Shown: in pieces, positions 42,503-51,446 of the stretch | Layout of the letters: each line of letters starts with the position of its first letter | Position numbering within the stretch: position 1 is the stretch's first letter | NCBI RefSeq assembly: GCF_003316635.1 | Contig: NZ_QNQP01000001.1 | Location: 186,001-250,000, forward strand | Reading direction: 5' to 3' | DNA: 64,000 nucleotides | From: Roseovarius dicentrarchi | GTDB taxonomy: Bacteria; Pseudomonadota; Alphaproteobacteria; Rhodobacterales; Rhodobacteraceae | Notes under the pieces: generated by a model | What the model was told of the DNA's origin: nothing | The model's input: only the letters and a program-made list of their open reading frames with translations | The model's database searches: none | Translations under genes and position numbers: made by a program

Positions 42503-43336
42503 TCACATCTGCATGTATCGGCCCAGCTGCGGCGCCAGATTGCGCGCCACCTCCCTATGCGCGGCGACACCCGGCAATTCGGCGGCAACGCTGGCCTCAA
42601 GCTCGGAATAAACCATACCGTCACAGCCCTGCGAACGCGCCTTTTTGCTCAGCGTTGCATCGACAATGCAGACCGGCGGCGCGCTCACTTTCTCAAGCAT
42701 CGCACGTGTGACAAAAGCCGGATCCGCCGAGATTTCGGGATCATCCGCATGGTCCGGCGGCGCCTGCGATGATATCCACAGCAGCACCACGGCAGACTCG
42801 ATCTTCTGCAACAGCAGCTTCATACGCGACACCCACTCGGCCTGTAATTCATCGCGCAGAACCGCGAATCTTTCAGGCGATACGTCGCTCAGGTGCCGCA
42901 AAAGATGCCGCACGAAATGGAATTCGGTGAAATCAACACCGCCATACATGGCACGCAAAAGCGGCGTTGCCTCGACAAAGCGGTCGTTCCTGCGCGGATG
43001 CACCGAATAATACCGGTTCGACAGATTTTGCGCGCCCAACACCTGAACCACCGTCACGGCAGCACCGGAGGCCGCGGCGCGGATATGTTCATCATTCGCC
43101 AGCACATCCAAACCCGCATTTGGCCAGCCCAGATTGATGCAAGCCATGCCTGTCTGCGCCTCAACCAGCGCTGGAAAGGGACGGTCGATGAATTTACCGT
43201 AAGTCTCCGTGCCGCCGATGAACACGGCATACTGCCCCTCCAGCTTTCGCTTTGGTCCGCGAAACAGTAATTTCGACGCAGCATACCGACACGGCATGTA
43301 ATCAAGAGGCTGCGCCCGCTGTTTTTCATAAGCCAT
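42503..43336 (-). CDS. DUF6473-like protein (uncharacterised)
   Basis: 277 aa. It begins MAYEKQRAQPLDYMPCRY and contains QYAVFIGGTETYGKFIDRPFP, which I associate with the Rhodobacterales family DUF6473. That family is thought to be hydrolase- or transferase-like, but its function is not established. ATG 43336 has GGGA six bases upstream. It sits between etfBA and 3-hydroxybutyryl-CoA dehydrogenase on the opposite strand. No membrane segments. Confidence 0.7.
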   Translation of the reverse strand: MAYEKQRAQPLDYMPCRYAASKLLFRGPKRKLEGQYAVFIGGTETYGKFIDRPFPALVEAQTGMACINLGWPNAGLDVLANDEHIRAAASGAAVTVVQVLGAQNLSNRYYSVHPRRNDRFVEATPLLRAMYGGVDFTEFHFVRHLLRHLSDVSPERFAVLRDELQAEWVSRMKLLLQKIESAVVLLWISSQAPPDHADDPEISADPAFVTRAMLEKVSAPPVCIVDATLSKKARSQGCDGMVYSELEASVAAELPGVAAHREVARNLAPQLGRYMQM

Positions 43337-43506
43337 AATTCCCACCATTAAGTTCACCCAGGAATGAGAATCACCGCAATCCCTTTAGAAATTGCTAAAA
43401 GATGAATTCATCGTAAAGTTTAAGCTTCCCCGCTGCCCCTGCCCCCCTTGCAGGCGCCGGTCGCTGGGGCCTATTGTGCATGCAAACCAGCAGATGGGGC
43501 AGGCAT

Positions 43507-44382
43507 ATGGACATCCAGACAATCGGTATCGTAGGTGCGGGGCAGATGGGCAATGGCATCGCGCATGTCATGGCGCTGGCCGGGTATCAGGTCCTGCTGA
43601 CAGATGTCAGTCAGGATGCGCTGGACAGCGCGATGCAGATTATGCGCCGCAACCTCGACCGGCAAGTCAGCCGGGAAAAGATCAGCCAGACAGATATGGA
43701 CGGCGCGCTGGAGCGTATCGGCACAACCCTGAAACTGACCGATCTGGGAAAAACCGATCTGGTGATCGAGGCCGCAACCGAACGCGAGACGGTCAAGCAG
43801 GCGATATTCGAAGATCTGCTGCCACATTTGAAACCCGACACAATCCTGACCTCGAACACGTCATCCATTTCCATTACCCGCCTCGCCAGCCGTACTGACC
43901 GGCCAGAGAAATTCATGGGTTTTCACTTCATGAACCCTGTCCCGGTCATGAGCCTCGTCGAACTGATCCGCGGCATCGCAACAGATAAAGAAACCTACGA
44001 CACCTGCCTCAAGGTCGTGGAAACACTGGGAAAAACCGCCGCCTCCGCGGAGGATTTTCCGGGCTTCATCGTCAACCGGATCCTGATGCCGATGATCAAC
44101 GAGGCGGTCTATACCCTCTACGAGGGGGTCGGCAATGTCCGCTCGATTGACCAGTCAATGAAGCTGGGGGCAAACCATCCAATGGGGCCGCTGGAACTGG
44201 CCGATTTTATCGGACTGGACACCTGTCTGGCGATTATGAACGTACTGCATGACGGCTTGGCCGATACCAAATATCGTCCCTGCCCGCTCCTGACCAAATA
44301 TGTCGAGGCAGGCTGGCTTGGCCGTAAAACCGGCCGCGGTTTCTACGACTATCGCGGCGACGAGCCTGTGCCCACTCGCTGA
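43507..44382 (+). CDS. hbd: 3-hydroxybutyryl-CoA dehydrogenase
   Basis: 291 aa. The NAD-binding GIVGAGQMGNGIAHVMA opens the protein. The catalytic His-Glu region is FMGFHFMNPVPVMSLVELI (family signature). The C-terminal helical domain includes GFIVNRILMPMINEAVYTLYEGVG. It interconverts acetoacetyl-CoA and 3-hydroxybutyryl-CoA in fatty-acid, PHB or acetyl-CoA assimilation routes. The start is ATG 43507, behind a GGGG-CAGG stretch. It is near etfBA and mcd, in line with C4-CoA metabolism. Confidence 0.93.
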   Translation: MDIQTIGIVGAGQMGNGIAHVMALAGYQVLLTDVSQDALDSAMQIMRRNLDRQVSREKISQTDMDGALERIGTTLKLTDLGKTDLVIEAATERETVKQAIFEDLLPHLKPDTILTSNTSSISITRLASRTDRPEKFMGFHFMNPVPVMSLVELIRGIATDKETYDTCLKVVETLGKTAASAEDFPGFIVNRILMPMINEAVYTLYEGVGNVRSIDQSMKLGANHPMGPLELADFIGLDTCLAIMNVLHDGLADTKYRPCPLLTKYVEAGWLGRKTGRGFYDYRGDEPVPTR

Positions 44383-44406
44383 GACAGCGCATATATCACA
44401 GGTAGA

Positions 44407-44433
44407 ATTGAGTATTTTTCACCAAGATGAAGG
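44407..44433 (+). repeat. Dispersed intergenic element, copy 1
   Basis: Core TGAGTATTTTTCACCAAGAT followed by GAAG, 25 bases past the 3-hydroxybutyryl-CoA dehydrogenase stop. One of five related copies in this window. Confidence 0.7.
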
Positions 44434-44439
44434 TGCGCG

Positions 44440-44460
44440 TTAACCTAATATTAAGGTTAA
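44440..44460. other. AT-rich inverted repeat
   Basis: TTAACCT (44440-44446), seven-base AT spacer, AGGTTAA (44454-44460), in a GC-rich surrounding. It lies between two convergent genes and between copies 1 and 2 of the dispersed element. Could be a protein site or a transcript end; no specific assignment. Confidence 0.5.
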
Positions 44461-44569
44461 TCGCGCCTTATGGTATGGCGGTACAGGCTGGAGAGCCGAT
44501 GACCGCCCAAGGTGAAGCCCCGCCACCCTTTCCGCCTGGCGAGTTTCGGGGGCGGGGTGGACCTTCTCG

Positions 44570-44593
44570 TTCATCTTGGCAAAAATACTCATT
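44570..44593 (-). repeat. Dispersed intergenic element, copy 2
   Basis: On the minus strand it reads AATGAGTATTTTTGCCAAGA then TGAA. It lies just past the trpB stop and is inverted relative to copy 1, so the two could pair over about 20 bases. Confidence 0.7.
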
Positions 44594-44620
44594 TCTCCCG
44601 TCGCAGCACACGCCCCGGTT

Positions 44621-45850
44621 TCAGTCTTTTTCGTCCATATCAAAGCCTAGATGCTTGGCCACGGTAAAGATGTCTTTGTCGCCGCGCCCGCACATATTCA
44701 TGATGATCACATGGTCCTTGGGCAGATCCGGTGCGATCTTCATCACGTGCGCCAGTGCGTGACTGGGCTCCAGCGCAGGAATAATCCCCTCCAAAGCGCA
44801 GCTCAGTTGGAACGCTTCCAGTGCTTCCTTGTCGGTGATGGCGACATATTCAGCGCGACCGATGTCGTGCAGCCAGCTATGCTCGGGGCCGATACCGGGG
44901 TAATCCAGCCCCGCTGAAATCGAGTGACCTTCGAGGATCTGGCCGTCGTCATCCTGTAGCAGATAGGTGCGGTTGCCGTGCAAAACGCCGGGGCGACCGC
45001 CGGTGAGCGACGCGCAATGCTCCATCTTGGCATTGACGCCTTTTCCGCCTGCCTCGACACCGATGATGCCAACGTCCTTGTCATCAAGGAACGGATAAAA
45101 CAGGCCCATCGCGTTGGAACCGCCACCGATTGCCGCAATCAGTGTATCCGGCAGGCGCCCTTCGGCAGCCAGGATCTGCTCCTTGGCTTCCTTGCCGATA
45201 ATGCTTTGGAAATCGCGGACCATGGCCGGGTACGGATGCGGGCCGGCCACCGTGCCGATGCAATAGAACGTATCGCGCACGTTCGTCACCCAGTCGCGCA
45301 ATGCGTCGTTCATCGCATCCTTCAGCGTGCCGCGGCCAGAGGTTACCGGGACGACCTCCGCGCCCAGCAGGCGCATGCGGAACACGTTGGGCTTTTGACG
45401 CTCGACATCATGCGCGCCCATGTAAACCACGCATTTCAGGCCAAATTTCGCACAGACCGTCGCCGTGGCCACGCCATGTTGCCCTGCGCCCGTTTCGGCG
45501 ATGATGCGGGACTTGCCCATGCGGCGGGCAAGGATGATCTGGCCGAGTACGTTGTTGATCTTGTGCGCGCCGGTGTGGTTCAGCTCGTCGCGCTTCAGAT
45601 AAATCTTGGCGCCGCCCAGATGCTGCGTCAGCCGCTCGGCGTAGTAGAGCGGGCTGGGGCGACCGACATAATTGGTCCACAGATCCTGCATTTCAGCCCA
45701 AAAGCTGTCATCGGTTTTTGCATGCTCGTACTGCTCTTCCAGTTCGAGGATCAGCGGCATCAGTGTTTCCGACACGAACCGCCCGCCAAAATCGCCGAAA
45801 CGGCCCTTTTCATCGGGGCCTGTCATGAATGAGTTGAATAGATCGTTCAT
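44621..45850 (-). CDS. trpB: Tryptophan synthase subunit beta
   Basis: 409 aa, normal length. The PLP lysine is in [15 protein letters not shown], the glycine-rich phosphate loop is in [14 protein letters not shown], and [14 protein letters not shown] opens the fold. It joins indole and serine in the TrpAB complex. I chose ATG 45850 because GGGAGAGG lies ten bases upstream; ATG 45871 has no such site. It follows trpF by 80 bases. trpA is not in the window. Confidence 0.98.
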   Translation of the reverse strand: MNDLFNSFMTGPDEKGRFGDFGGRFVSETLMPLILELEEQYEHAKTDDSFWAEMQDLWTNYVGRPSPLYYAERLTQHLGGAKIYLKRDELNHTGAHKINNVLGQIILARRMGKSRIIAETGAGQHGVATATVCAKFGLKCVVYMGAHDVERQKPNVFRMRLLGAEVVPVTSGRGTLKDAMNDALRDWVTNVRDTFYCIGTVAGPHPYPAMVRDFQSIIGKEAKEQILAAEGRLPDTLIAAIGGGSNAMGLFYPFLDDKDVGIIGVEAGGKGVNAKMEHCASLTGGRPGVLHGNRTYLLQDDDGQILEGHSISAGLDYPGIGPEHSWLHDIGRAEYVAITDKEALEAFQLSCALEGIIPALEPSHALAHVMKIAPDLPKDHVIIMNMCGRGDKDIFTVAKHLGFDMDEKD

Positions 45851-45930
45851 ATCGCTGGCCTCTCCCGTCATGCGCTTGTGTTGGTGAATATGGGACGGCG
45901 CAGAACTTTTCCAGCGAAAAGGGTGCCGCC

Positions 45931-46575
45931 CTAACCTTGGGCCGCCATCACGAAGGCCCGCATCAGCGCCGCATCCTTGACGCCCGGTGCGCTTTCGATG
46001 CCTGAGCTGACGTCAAGCTGGGTCGCACCGGTGCGCTGCACCGCTTCTGCGGCATTGGCGGGCGTCAGGCCGCCGGCCAACATCCATGGCAATGTCCAGT
46101 CGCGCCCGGCGATCAAAGACCAGTCGAAGGACAGCGCATTGCCGCCCGGCAGCGGCGCGCCCTTGGGCGGTTTGGCGTCGATCAGCAACTGATCGGCAAC
46201 GTCGCCGTACATGTCTATTTGCGCCAGATCCGCCTGCACGGCGATGCCGATCGCCTTCATCACAGGCAGGCCATAGCGCGCCTTGAGCGCGGCGACGCGC
46301 GCGGGCGTTTCCGACCCGTGCAGTTGCAGCATATCCAGCGGCACAGCAGCAACCAGCGCGTCAAGCTGCGCGTCATCCGCATCCACCGTCAGAGCAACGC
46401 AGGTGACCCCCTGTGGCGCGCGCGCCGCCATCACGGCAGCTGCGTCGACGCTGACATTCCGCGGTGAGCGCGGGAAAAACACAAACCCGATATACTGCGC
46501 CCCTGCCGACACTGCATTTGCAACGTCAGCAGGCTGCGTCAGCCCGCACATCTTGATCCGGATGTCACTGCTCAT
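45931..46575 (-). CDS. trpF: Phosphoribosylanthranilate isomerase
   Basis: 214 aa TIM barrel. The N-terminal [14 protein letters not shown] carries the catalytic Cys, [17 protein letters not shown] is the mid-barrel signature, and the end [19 protein letters not shown] supplies the phosphate site. It converts PRA to CdRP in tryptophan synthesis. It lies nine bases after the LapA gene and ahead of trpB. Confidence 0.96.
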   Translation of the reverse strand: MSSDIRIKMCGLTQPADVANAVSAGAQYIGFVFFPRSPRNVSVDAAAVMAARAPQGVTCVALTVDADDAQLDALVAAVPLDMLQLHGSETPARVAALKARYGLPVMKAIGIAVQADLAQIDMYGDVADQLLIDAKPPKGAPLPGGNALSFDWSLIAGRDWTLPWMLAGGLTPANAAEAVQRTGATQLDVSSGIESAPGVKDAALMRAFVMAAQG

Positions 46576-46584
46576 GCGGATCGC

Positions 46585-46935
46585 TCAGCGACCGTCATCC
46601 AGAAGGGCGATCACCTCGTCATTGCCCTCATGCTTGTCCCGCTTGAGGCGCTTGATCTCGGCGCGTAGTCGGGCCATTTCGCGGGTTTGTCTGGCGGCTG
46701 CGGCGCGCTCACCCGCCTCGCGGATCCACTCCCATATAAAGCCGAGGATCAGGCCCGCCAGAATGCTGCCGAAGATGACAACGAATAACGGCAGATCGTA
46801 GGTCGGGCTGAGGGCCGTAAACCTGTTCAAGCCATCGGGCACCAGGGCCACAGGCACAACGACGCGGTTCGCCAGCGCAATCAGGATCAAGGCCACCGCA
46901 AAAATAGCGATGGAGGCATAACGAATATAGCGCAT
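46585..46935 (-). CDS. LapA-domain (DUF1049) inner-membrane protein
   Basis: 116 aa. Two N-terminal transmembrane segments (SIAIFAVALILIALANRVVV; LFVVIFGSILAGLILGFIWEW) are followed by a basic coiled-coil tail RQTREMARLRAEIKRLKRDK, the LapA arrangement. E. coli LapA works with LapB in controlling lipopolysaccharide assembly, but function here is inferred. The start is four bases after the ihfB stop. Next to trpF. Confidence 0.82.
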   Translation of the reverse strand: MRYIRYASIAIFAVALILIALANRVVVPVALVPDGLNRFTALSPTYDLPLFVVIFGSILAGLILGFIWEWIREAGERAAAARQTREMARLRAEIKRLKRDKHEGNDEVIALLDDGR

Positions 46936-46938
46936 GAT

Positions 46939-47220
46939 TTACTTTCCGTTCAGTCGGTCCCGAAGGAGTTTGCCAGTCTTGAAGAATGGCACGTGTTTTT
47001 CTTCGACAGGAACGGACTCGCCCGTGCGCGGGTTCCGGCCCAATCGCGCATCGCGCTTTTTAACTGAAAATGCGCCAAAGCCGCGCAGCTCCACCCGGTT
47101 GCCTGACGCCATTGCATCGGTAATCTCGTTAAAGACCGTGTTTACGATCCGCTCCACATCCCGTTGGTACAGATGCGGATTTTCATCGGCAATCTTCTGA
47201 ATCAACTCCGATCGGATCAT
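46939..47220 (-). CDS. ihfB: Integration host factor subunit beta
   Basis: 93 aa, the normal IHF-beta size. It begins [17 protein letters not shown] and has the DNA-bending arm signature [23 protein letters not shown] 47220 gives the standard length, with GGGGG nine bases upstream; ATG 47226 would add two residues. It bends DNA at specific sites with IHF-alpha. It heads a tight ihfB-lapA-trpF group. Confidence 0.96.
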   Translation of the reverse strand: MIRSELIQKIADENPHLYQRDVERIVNTVFNEITDAMASGNRVELRGFGAFSVKKRDARLGRNPRTGESVPVEEKHVPFFKTGKLLRDRLNGK

Positions 47221-47557
47221 CGGCATAGTCCCCCGGTCCAGTGCGTTGCGCAGATTCTGCTGCTTGGGCAGTATATGCGCAATACGTGGAAACAAAACCA
47301 TAAAGCGCGCCGCATCTGCGGCAAATGCGGCGATAATTCGCACCTGCCAGTGCAATCTGGCGTAAAACAAGCCCGGAAATTGCGCGATGGTCGCGTCGCA
47401 TCGCGCCCTGCATCCTTGCGATTCGCGCCGCCCGCGCCAGTTGTCAAAATGACCGTACCGCAACAGAAAGACGGTTCCATCACCTAATAGACAGCACCAA
47501 ATTACCTCACATTAAGAAATGTCGCGCAATATTAATCCAAAACGTGCCGCCCAAAGG
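47221..47557. other. ihfB-mcd divergent intergenic region
   Basis: About 400 bases between ihfB and mcd. AT content rises in the half nearest mcd. It must contain both promoters; no gene or repeat is recognised. The candidate mcd -10 box is listed separately. Confidence 0.4.
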
Positions 47558-47563
47558 TATAAT
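47558..47563 (+). promoter_or_regulatory. Candidate -10 box for mcd
   Basis: A perfect TATAAT, 59 bases upstream of the mcd start. The matching -35 region is poor (ATCCAA at 17-base spacing), which would fit an activator-dependent promoter. Confidence 0.4.
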
Positions 47564-47621
47564 AGTTGCGCTGCACCTGCGAAGTGATTAGGACGGACTG
47601 CAAGTTTGAAAGGATCTAGAA

Positions 47622-49307
47622 ATGGCCCATGACGGACAAATTGAAATGACATCACCTGCCGTACTGCTGGACAATCTGCCGGAACTGACCCGCGCCAGCC
47701 TTGCCCCCGTCGCCGCCCTGCTGGACGCCGCCACAGCCAGTGTCAAGGCGCTGGTCTCCGAGGGGGACCGGGTCTCGAACGCGCTGGTCGAACAGCATCA
47801 GACCGCCGCACATGGGTTGGCATGGCTTGCCACCTATTCCGAGGCGCTCCACCAGATGCAGGCATGGGCCGACCGCCTGCAAGAGCAAGGCACCTTCAGC
47901 GAGGTCGAGGCGCTGCTTCACCAGATCGCCTTTGGCGAATATCTGTCGCAAATCCATGGCGGCATCCCGATGAGCCAGGGCGAGATCCTGCGCCTTTCCG
48001 ATATCGGCCTGTCGCAGGACGATGTGCGCGGCCTGATGACGCCCGAAATCATGACCCTTTCGCAGAGTGGCAACAGCCAGGCCGCCCGCACGCGTCTGGT
48101 GCACCTGATGCAGGACCGCGCCGCCGAAATCACCGTTGGCCGCACCGGTCTGGACGAAGAATTGGAGATGATCCGCGAGCAGTTCCGCCGCTACGCCATC
48201 GACCGGGTCGAGCCGCACGCGCATGACTGGCACCTCAAGGACGAGTTGATCCCGATGGAAATCATCGAGGAACTGGCCGAAATGGGCGTGTTCGGCCTGA
48301 CCATCCCCGAAGAATTCGGCGGTCTGGGCCTCAGCAAAGCGTCGATGGTCGTCGTCTCCGAAGAGCTCAGCCGCGGCTATATCGGCGTCGGCTCGCTCGG
48401 CACGCGCAGCGAAATCGCGGCCGAGCTGATCATCTGCGGCGGAACCGACGCGCAAAAGGCGCATTGGCTGCCCAAACTCGCCAGCGCCGAAATCCTGCCG
48501 ACGGCGGTGTTTACAGAACCCAACACCGGCTCCGACCTTGGCGCGCTGCGCACCCGCGCGGTCAAGGATGGCGACGATTACCGCATTACCGGCAACAAGA
48601 CATGGATCACCCACGCCGCCCGCACCCATGTGATGACCCTGCTGGCGCGCACCGATCCAGCCAGCACCGACCACAAGGGCCTGTCGATGTTTCTGGCCGA
48701 GAAAACCCCCGGCACGGACGCGGCCCCCTTCCCCACCGACGGTATGTCGGGCGGCGAGATCGAGGTGCTGGGCTATCGCGGCATGAAGGAATACGAACTG
48801 GGTTTCGACAATTTCCACGTCAAGGGCGAAAACCTCTTGGGCGGCGAAGAGGGCAAAGGCTTCAAACAGCTGATGGAAACGTTCGAATCCGCCCGCATCC
48901 AGACCGCGGCACGCGCCGTCGGCGTGGCGCAATCGGCGCTGGACGTGTCGATGCAATACGCACAGGACCGCAAGCAGTTCGGCAAATCGCTGATCGACTT
49001 CCCGCGCGTGTCCGGCAAGCTGGCGATGATGGCCGTCGAAATCATGATAGCCCGCCAGCTGACCTATTTCTCGGCCTGGGAAAAGGACGAGGGCCGCCGC
49101 TGCGACGTCGAGGCCGGCATGGCCAAGCTGCTGGGCGCCCGCGTGGCATGGGCCGCTGCCGACAATGGCCTTCAAATCCACGGTGGAAACGGCTTCGCGC
49201 TGGAATACAAGATCAGCCGCATCCTGTGCGACGCGCGCATCCTCAACATCTTTGAGGGCGCCGCCGAAATTCAGGCGCAGGTCATCGCCCGCCGCCTCTT
49301 GGGCTAG
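47622..49307 (+). CDS. mcd: (2S)-methylsuccinyl-CoA dehydrogenase
   Basis: 561 aa, longer than ordinary acyl-CoA dehydrogenases because of an N-terminal extension of about 150 residues, as seen in Mcd. The dehydrogenase body has FTEPNTGSDLGALRTRAV, the Glu-bearing GYRGMKEYELGFDNFHV, GEEGKGFKQLMETFESARIQ and the closing IHGGNGFALEYKISRILCDA. Mcd oxidises methylsuccinyl-CoA to mesaconyl-CoA in the ethylmalonyl-CoA pathway of acetate assimilation, passing electrons to ETF. AAAGGATC upstream fixes ATG 47622. Other pathway genes are not in the window. A plain acyl-CoA dehydrogenase is the alternative but lacks the extension. Confidence 0.88.
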   Translation: MAHDGQIEMTSPAVLLDNLPELTRASLAPVAALLDAATASVKALVSEGDRVSNALVEQHQTAAHGLAWLATYSEALHQMQAWADRLQEQGTFSEVEALLHQIAFGEYLSQIHGGIPMSQGEILRLSDIGLSQDDVRGLMTPEIMTLSQSGNSQAARTRLVHLMQDRAAEITVGRTGLDEELEMIREQFRRYAIDRVEPHAHDWHLKDELIPMEIIEELAEMGVFGLTIPEEFGGLGLSKASMVVVSEELSRGYIGVGSLGTRSEIAAELIICGGTDAQKAHWLPKLASAEILPTAVFTEPNTGSDLGALRTRAVKDGDDYRITGNKTWITHAARTHVMTLLARTDPASTDHKGLSMFLAEKTPGTDAAPFPTDGMSGGEIEVLGYRGMKEYELGFDNFHVKGENLLGGEEGKGFKQLMETFESARIQTAARAVGVAQSALDVSMQYAQDRKQFGKSLIDFPRVSGKLAMMAVEIMIARQLTYFSAWEKDEGRRCDVEAGMAKLLGARVAWAAADNGLQIHGGNGFALEYKISRILCDARILNIFEGAAEIQAQVIARRLLG

Positions 49308-49316
49308 AATACCTTG

Positions 49317-49345
49317 GCCGCACCGCAGATCGCCTGCGGTGCGGC
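49317..49345 (+). terminator. mcd terminator hairpin
   Basis: GCCGCACCGCAG (49317-49328), five-base loop, CTGCGGTGCGGC (49334-49345): a perfect 12-bp stem ten bases past the mcd stop. No T run follows; dispersed element copy 3 lies 33 bases on. Confidence 0.6.
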
Positions 49346-49377
49346 ACGCCCGGCCCGCCGCAAACGCGCCCTGCGGC

Positions 49378-49401
49378 ATTTTCTTGGTCAAAATACCCAT
49401 T
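49378..49401 (-). repeat. Dispersed intergenic element, copy 3
   Basis: On the minus strand it reads AATGGGTATTTTGACCAAGA then AAAT, matching the five-copy core. Downstream of mcd. Confidence 0.65.
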
Positions 49402-49533
49402 GCGCCGCATGTGCGGCACGGAACATCATCAGCATTGAGAGTGTTCGCCATATTCCGGGACACGAACCATGGCTGCCGCGCTATGCCATCCCTAAGGCCC
49501 CGGCGAGACCCTCTAACAAAAGCCTTCCACTCA

Positions 49534-50232
49534 ATGCCCCATCCTGAATTTCAGCGCTACGCGATCTACTACACACCTGCCGAAGGTCCCCTTGCCCGGT
49601 TCGGCGCCGAGTGGCTGGGCTGGGACATTCGCGCCGGCCGCGTTCCAGCGCAGCGCATCCGCGTGCCAAATCTTCCCATACACATCGACGAACTGACGCA
49701 AACGCCGCGCCGATACGGCTTCCATGCCACGATCAAACCGCCGTTCCGCCTCGCTGCCGGTCGCACCGAAGCCGAGTTGGCCGCGGCCCTGACAGCCTTC
49801 TGCGCTGCCATGACACCCGCGCATAGCGACGGACTGGAATTGGCCCAGCTTGGCCGCTTCCTCGCTCTGGTGCCCCAGGGGGATGCGGAGCCTCTGGCGC
49901 GCCTTGCGTCAGACGTGGTCCAGTCCTTCGATGGATTTCGCGCACCCCTGACCGAGGCCGAGCTGGCCCGGCACAGCACTCCCCGCCTTGGCCCGGCCCA
50001 GGTCCAAAATCTGCACCGCTGGGGGTATCCGCATGTAATGGACTGTTTTCGCTGGCATATGACGCTGACAGACAAACACCCAACAGCGCAAGTTGCAAAA
50101 GCGCACGCCGCTCTTGCTGATAGAGTGACACCCCTGCTGCCCCGTCCGTTCACACTCAACACGCTCAGCCTTGTTGGGGAGTCCCGGACCGGATACTTTC
50201 ATCTGATCCAGCAAACACCGCTTGGCGGCTGA
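49534..50232 (+). CDS. DUF1045 / 2H-phosphoesterase-like protein
   Basis: 232 aa. Begins MPHPEFQRYAIYYTPAEGPLA and has two HxT-type motifs, FHATIKPPF (about 65) and FRWHMTLTD (about 170). These are the catalytic signature of the 2H phosphoesterase superfamily, and DUF1045 proteins are known near phosphonate-utilisation genes. No phn gene is nearby. The start could be further upstream (ATG 49483), but family members begin near here. It converges on recO. Confidence 0.78.
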   Translation: MPHPEFQRYAIYYTPAEGPLARFGAEWLGWDIRAGRVPAQRIRVPNLPIHIDELTQTPRRYGFHATIKPPFRLAAGRTEAELAAALTAFCAAMTPAHSDGLELAQLGRFLALVPQGDAEPLARLASDVVQSFDGFRAPLTEAELARHSTPRLGPAQVQNLHRWGYPHVMDCFRWHMTLTDKHPTAQVAKAHAALADRVTPLLPRPFTLNTLSLVGESRTGYFHLIQQTPLGG

Positions 50233-50266
50233 AGCAACGGCATCACGTTCACCTTCCTTGAAAGGC

Positions 50267-51016
50267 TCAATCGACGGTCCCGCCTTGCGCGATCCGTGCC
50301 TCAAATCGCGCGATGAACCGCGCGCGCGCATCGGGGACGGGTTTGCCACCCAGATCCGCCGCCAGCTTATTGTGCAGGAAAAAGCCGGTGGTGCGCAGCC
50401 CCTCGGCAATGTCCGCGTCGGGCGCAGCGCCATGGCCCAGCATGCAGGGCGGCAAGGGCAGAAGCCGATCCGCCCAGTCCCCGGCCCCCGCCCGCGAGAC
50501 CGCGCGGCCGCTGCGCGGCGATACATAGCTCAGATCGTTCGCGCGCGCGCCGCGCACCGCACAGGCCGACAAATCGAGGCCGAACCCAAGATCGCGCAAA
50601 AGCGCCATTTCCCAGCGCAGATAGGCCAGCGGCCACGCATCACGGGCCCCCATGAGATCCAGCAGCGTTTCCGTCCGCTGATACAAATCTGCATACGCCT
50701 CCCGTTCGGGCAGCGAAAACAGCAGTAGCGACGTGACCGCATTCAGCCCCGACAGTGCCAGCCGGTCCTCCATCGCAAGGGCCGTACGGCTGCGCACAGG
50801 CTCAACCGTGAAAACGCCCATATGCTCTTCCAGACGGGCGCGCCATGCCAGATCCAGCTGCGCGCCCGGTTGCAGGATCGGCGCCAGCCTGCGCGACGCG
50901 CCGCCCCGCACAACGCCCGCGTGACGGCCGCGCCCCGGCGTCAGAACTTCGATGATTGCGGCGCTTTCGCCATGCGGGCGCGCCGACAGTAAAATCCCCT
51001 GATCGCGCCATTCCAT
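50267..51016 (-). CDS. recO: DNA repair protein RecO
   Basis: 249 aa. The N-terminal OB fold begins [26 protein letters not shown], followed by [14 protein letters not shown] and a helical C-terminal half. It loads RecA onto SSB-coated DNA with RecR in the RecF pathway. AGGAG nine bases upstream sets ATG 51016. It follows the DUF1491 gene by 45 bases in the era-recO group. The zinc-site Cys pattern is incomplete, which is common in alphaproteobacteria. Confidence 0.93.
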   Translation of the reverse strand: MEWRDQGILLSARPHGESAAIIEVLTPGRGRHAGVVRGGASRRLAPILQPGAQLDLAWRARLEEHMGVFTVEPVRSRTALAMEDRLALSGLNAVTSLLLFSLPEREAYADLYQRTETLLDLMGARDAWPLAYLRWEMALLRDLGFGLDLSACAVRGARANDLSYVSPRSGRAVSRAGAGDWADRLLPLPPCMLGHGAAPDADIAEGLRTTGFFLHNKLAADLGGKPVPDARARFIARFEARIAQGGTVD

Positions 51017-51061
51017 TCCCAGCCACTCCTGCACCGCCAAGGCAAAACTAAGCCAAGCGCA

Positions 51062-51394
51062 TCACTCTGCAAGGCCGGGCTGGTCCAGCAGATGGCGCCC
51101 TGCGCGATCCTCGACCTCGATCACCCAAAGATCGGGATCAAATCCGCGTTGCCGCGCGATGGCGGCGTCCACATCCGCCTCCGCGCCTGAAATCAGCGTG
51201 TCCCATTTGCGCGCGCCGCTCATCAGATCGAAGCTGCGACAGTATGCTGCGGCCTGCCCGTCCAGAGTGTTGAGCTTGACCAGAACCGCGCCGGACGCGT
51301 CATCGCCATGCGCGGTCACAAAGGCCGGGATATCCGCGCCGCGCAGGCGGGCAATATAGGCATGCACCCAGAATTCTGCGGTAAGGCGCGTCAT
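51062..51394 (-). CDS. DUF1491 protein
   Basis: 110 aa. The start MTRLTAEFWVHAYIARLRG and the core GAVLVKLNTLDGQAAAYCRS match the alphaproteobacterial DUF1491 family. No function is established. It is soluble with mixed alpha/beta composition, lies between era and recO on the same strand, and is separated from era by dispersed element copy 4. Confidence 0.82.
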   Translation of the reverse strand: MTRLTAEFWVHAYIARLRGADIPAFVTAHGDDASGAVLVKLNTLDGQAAAYCRSFDLMSGARKWDTLISGAEADVDAAIARQRGFDPDLWVIEVEDRAGRHLLDQPGLAE

Positions 51395-51405
51395 GTCTTG
51401 TGTTG

Positions 51406-51432
51406 AATTTGAGTATTTTTACCAAGATGAAG
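51406..51432 (+). repeat. Dispersed intergenic element, copy 4
   Basis: TTTGAGTATTTTTACCAAGA followed by TGAAG, in the 52-base gap between era and the DUF1491 gene. Nearly identical to copy 1. Confidence 0.7.
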
Positions 51433-51446
51433 CACCAGGGGCCGCA

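Noticed and set aside
49534..50232. Phosphonate-utilisation locus marked by the DUF1045 gene
   Set aside because: No phn transporter or lyase gene is nearby; the domain alone does not establish the pathway.
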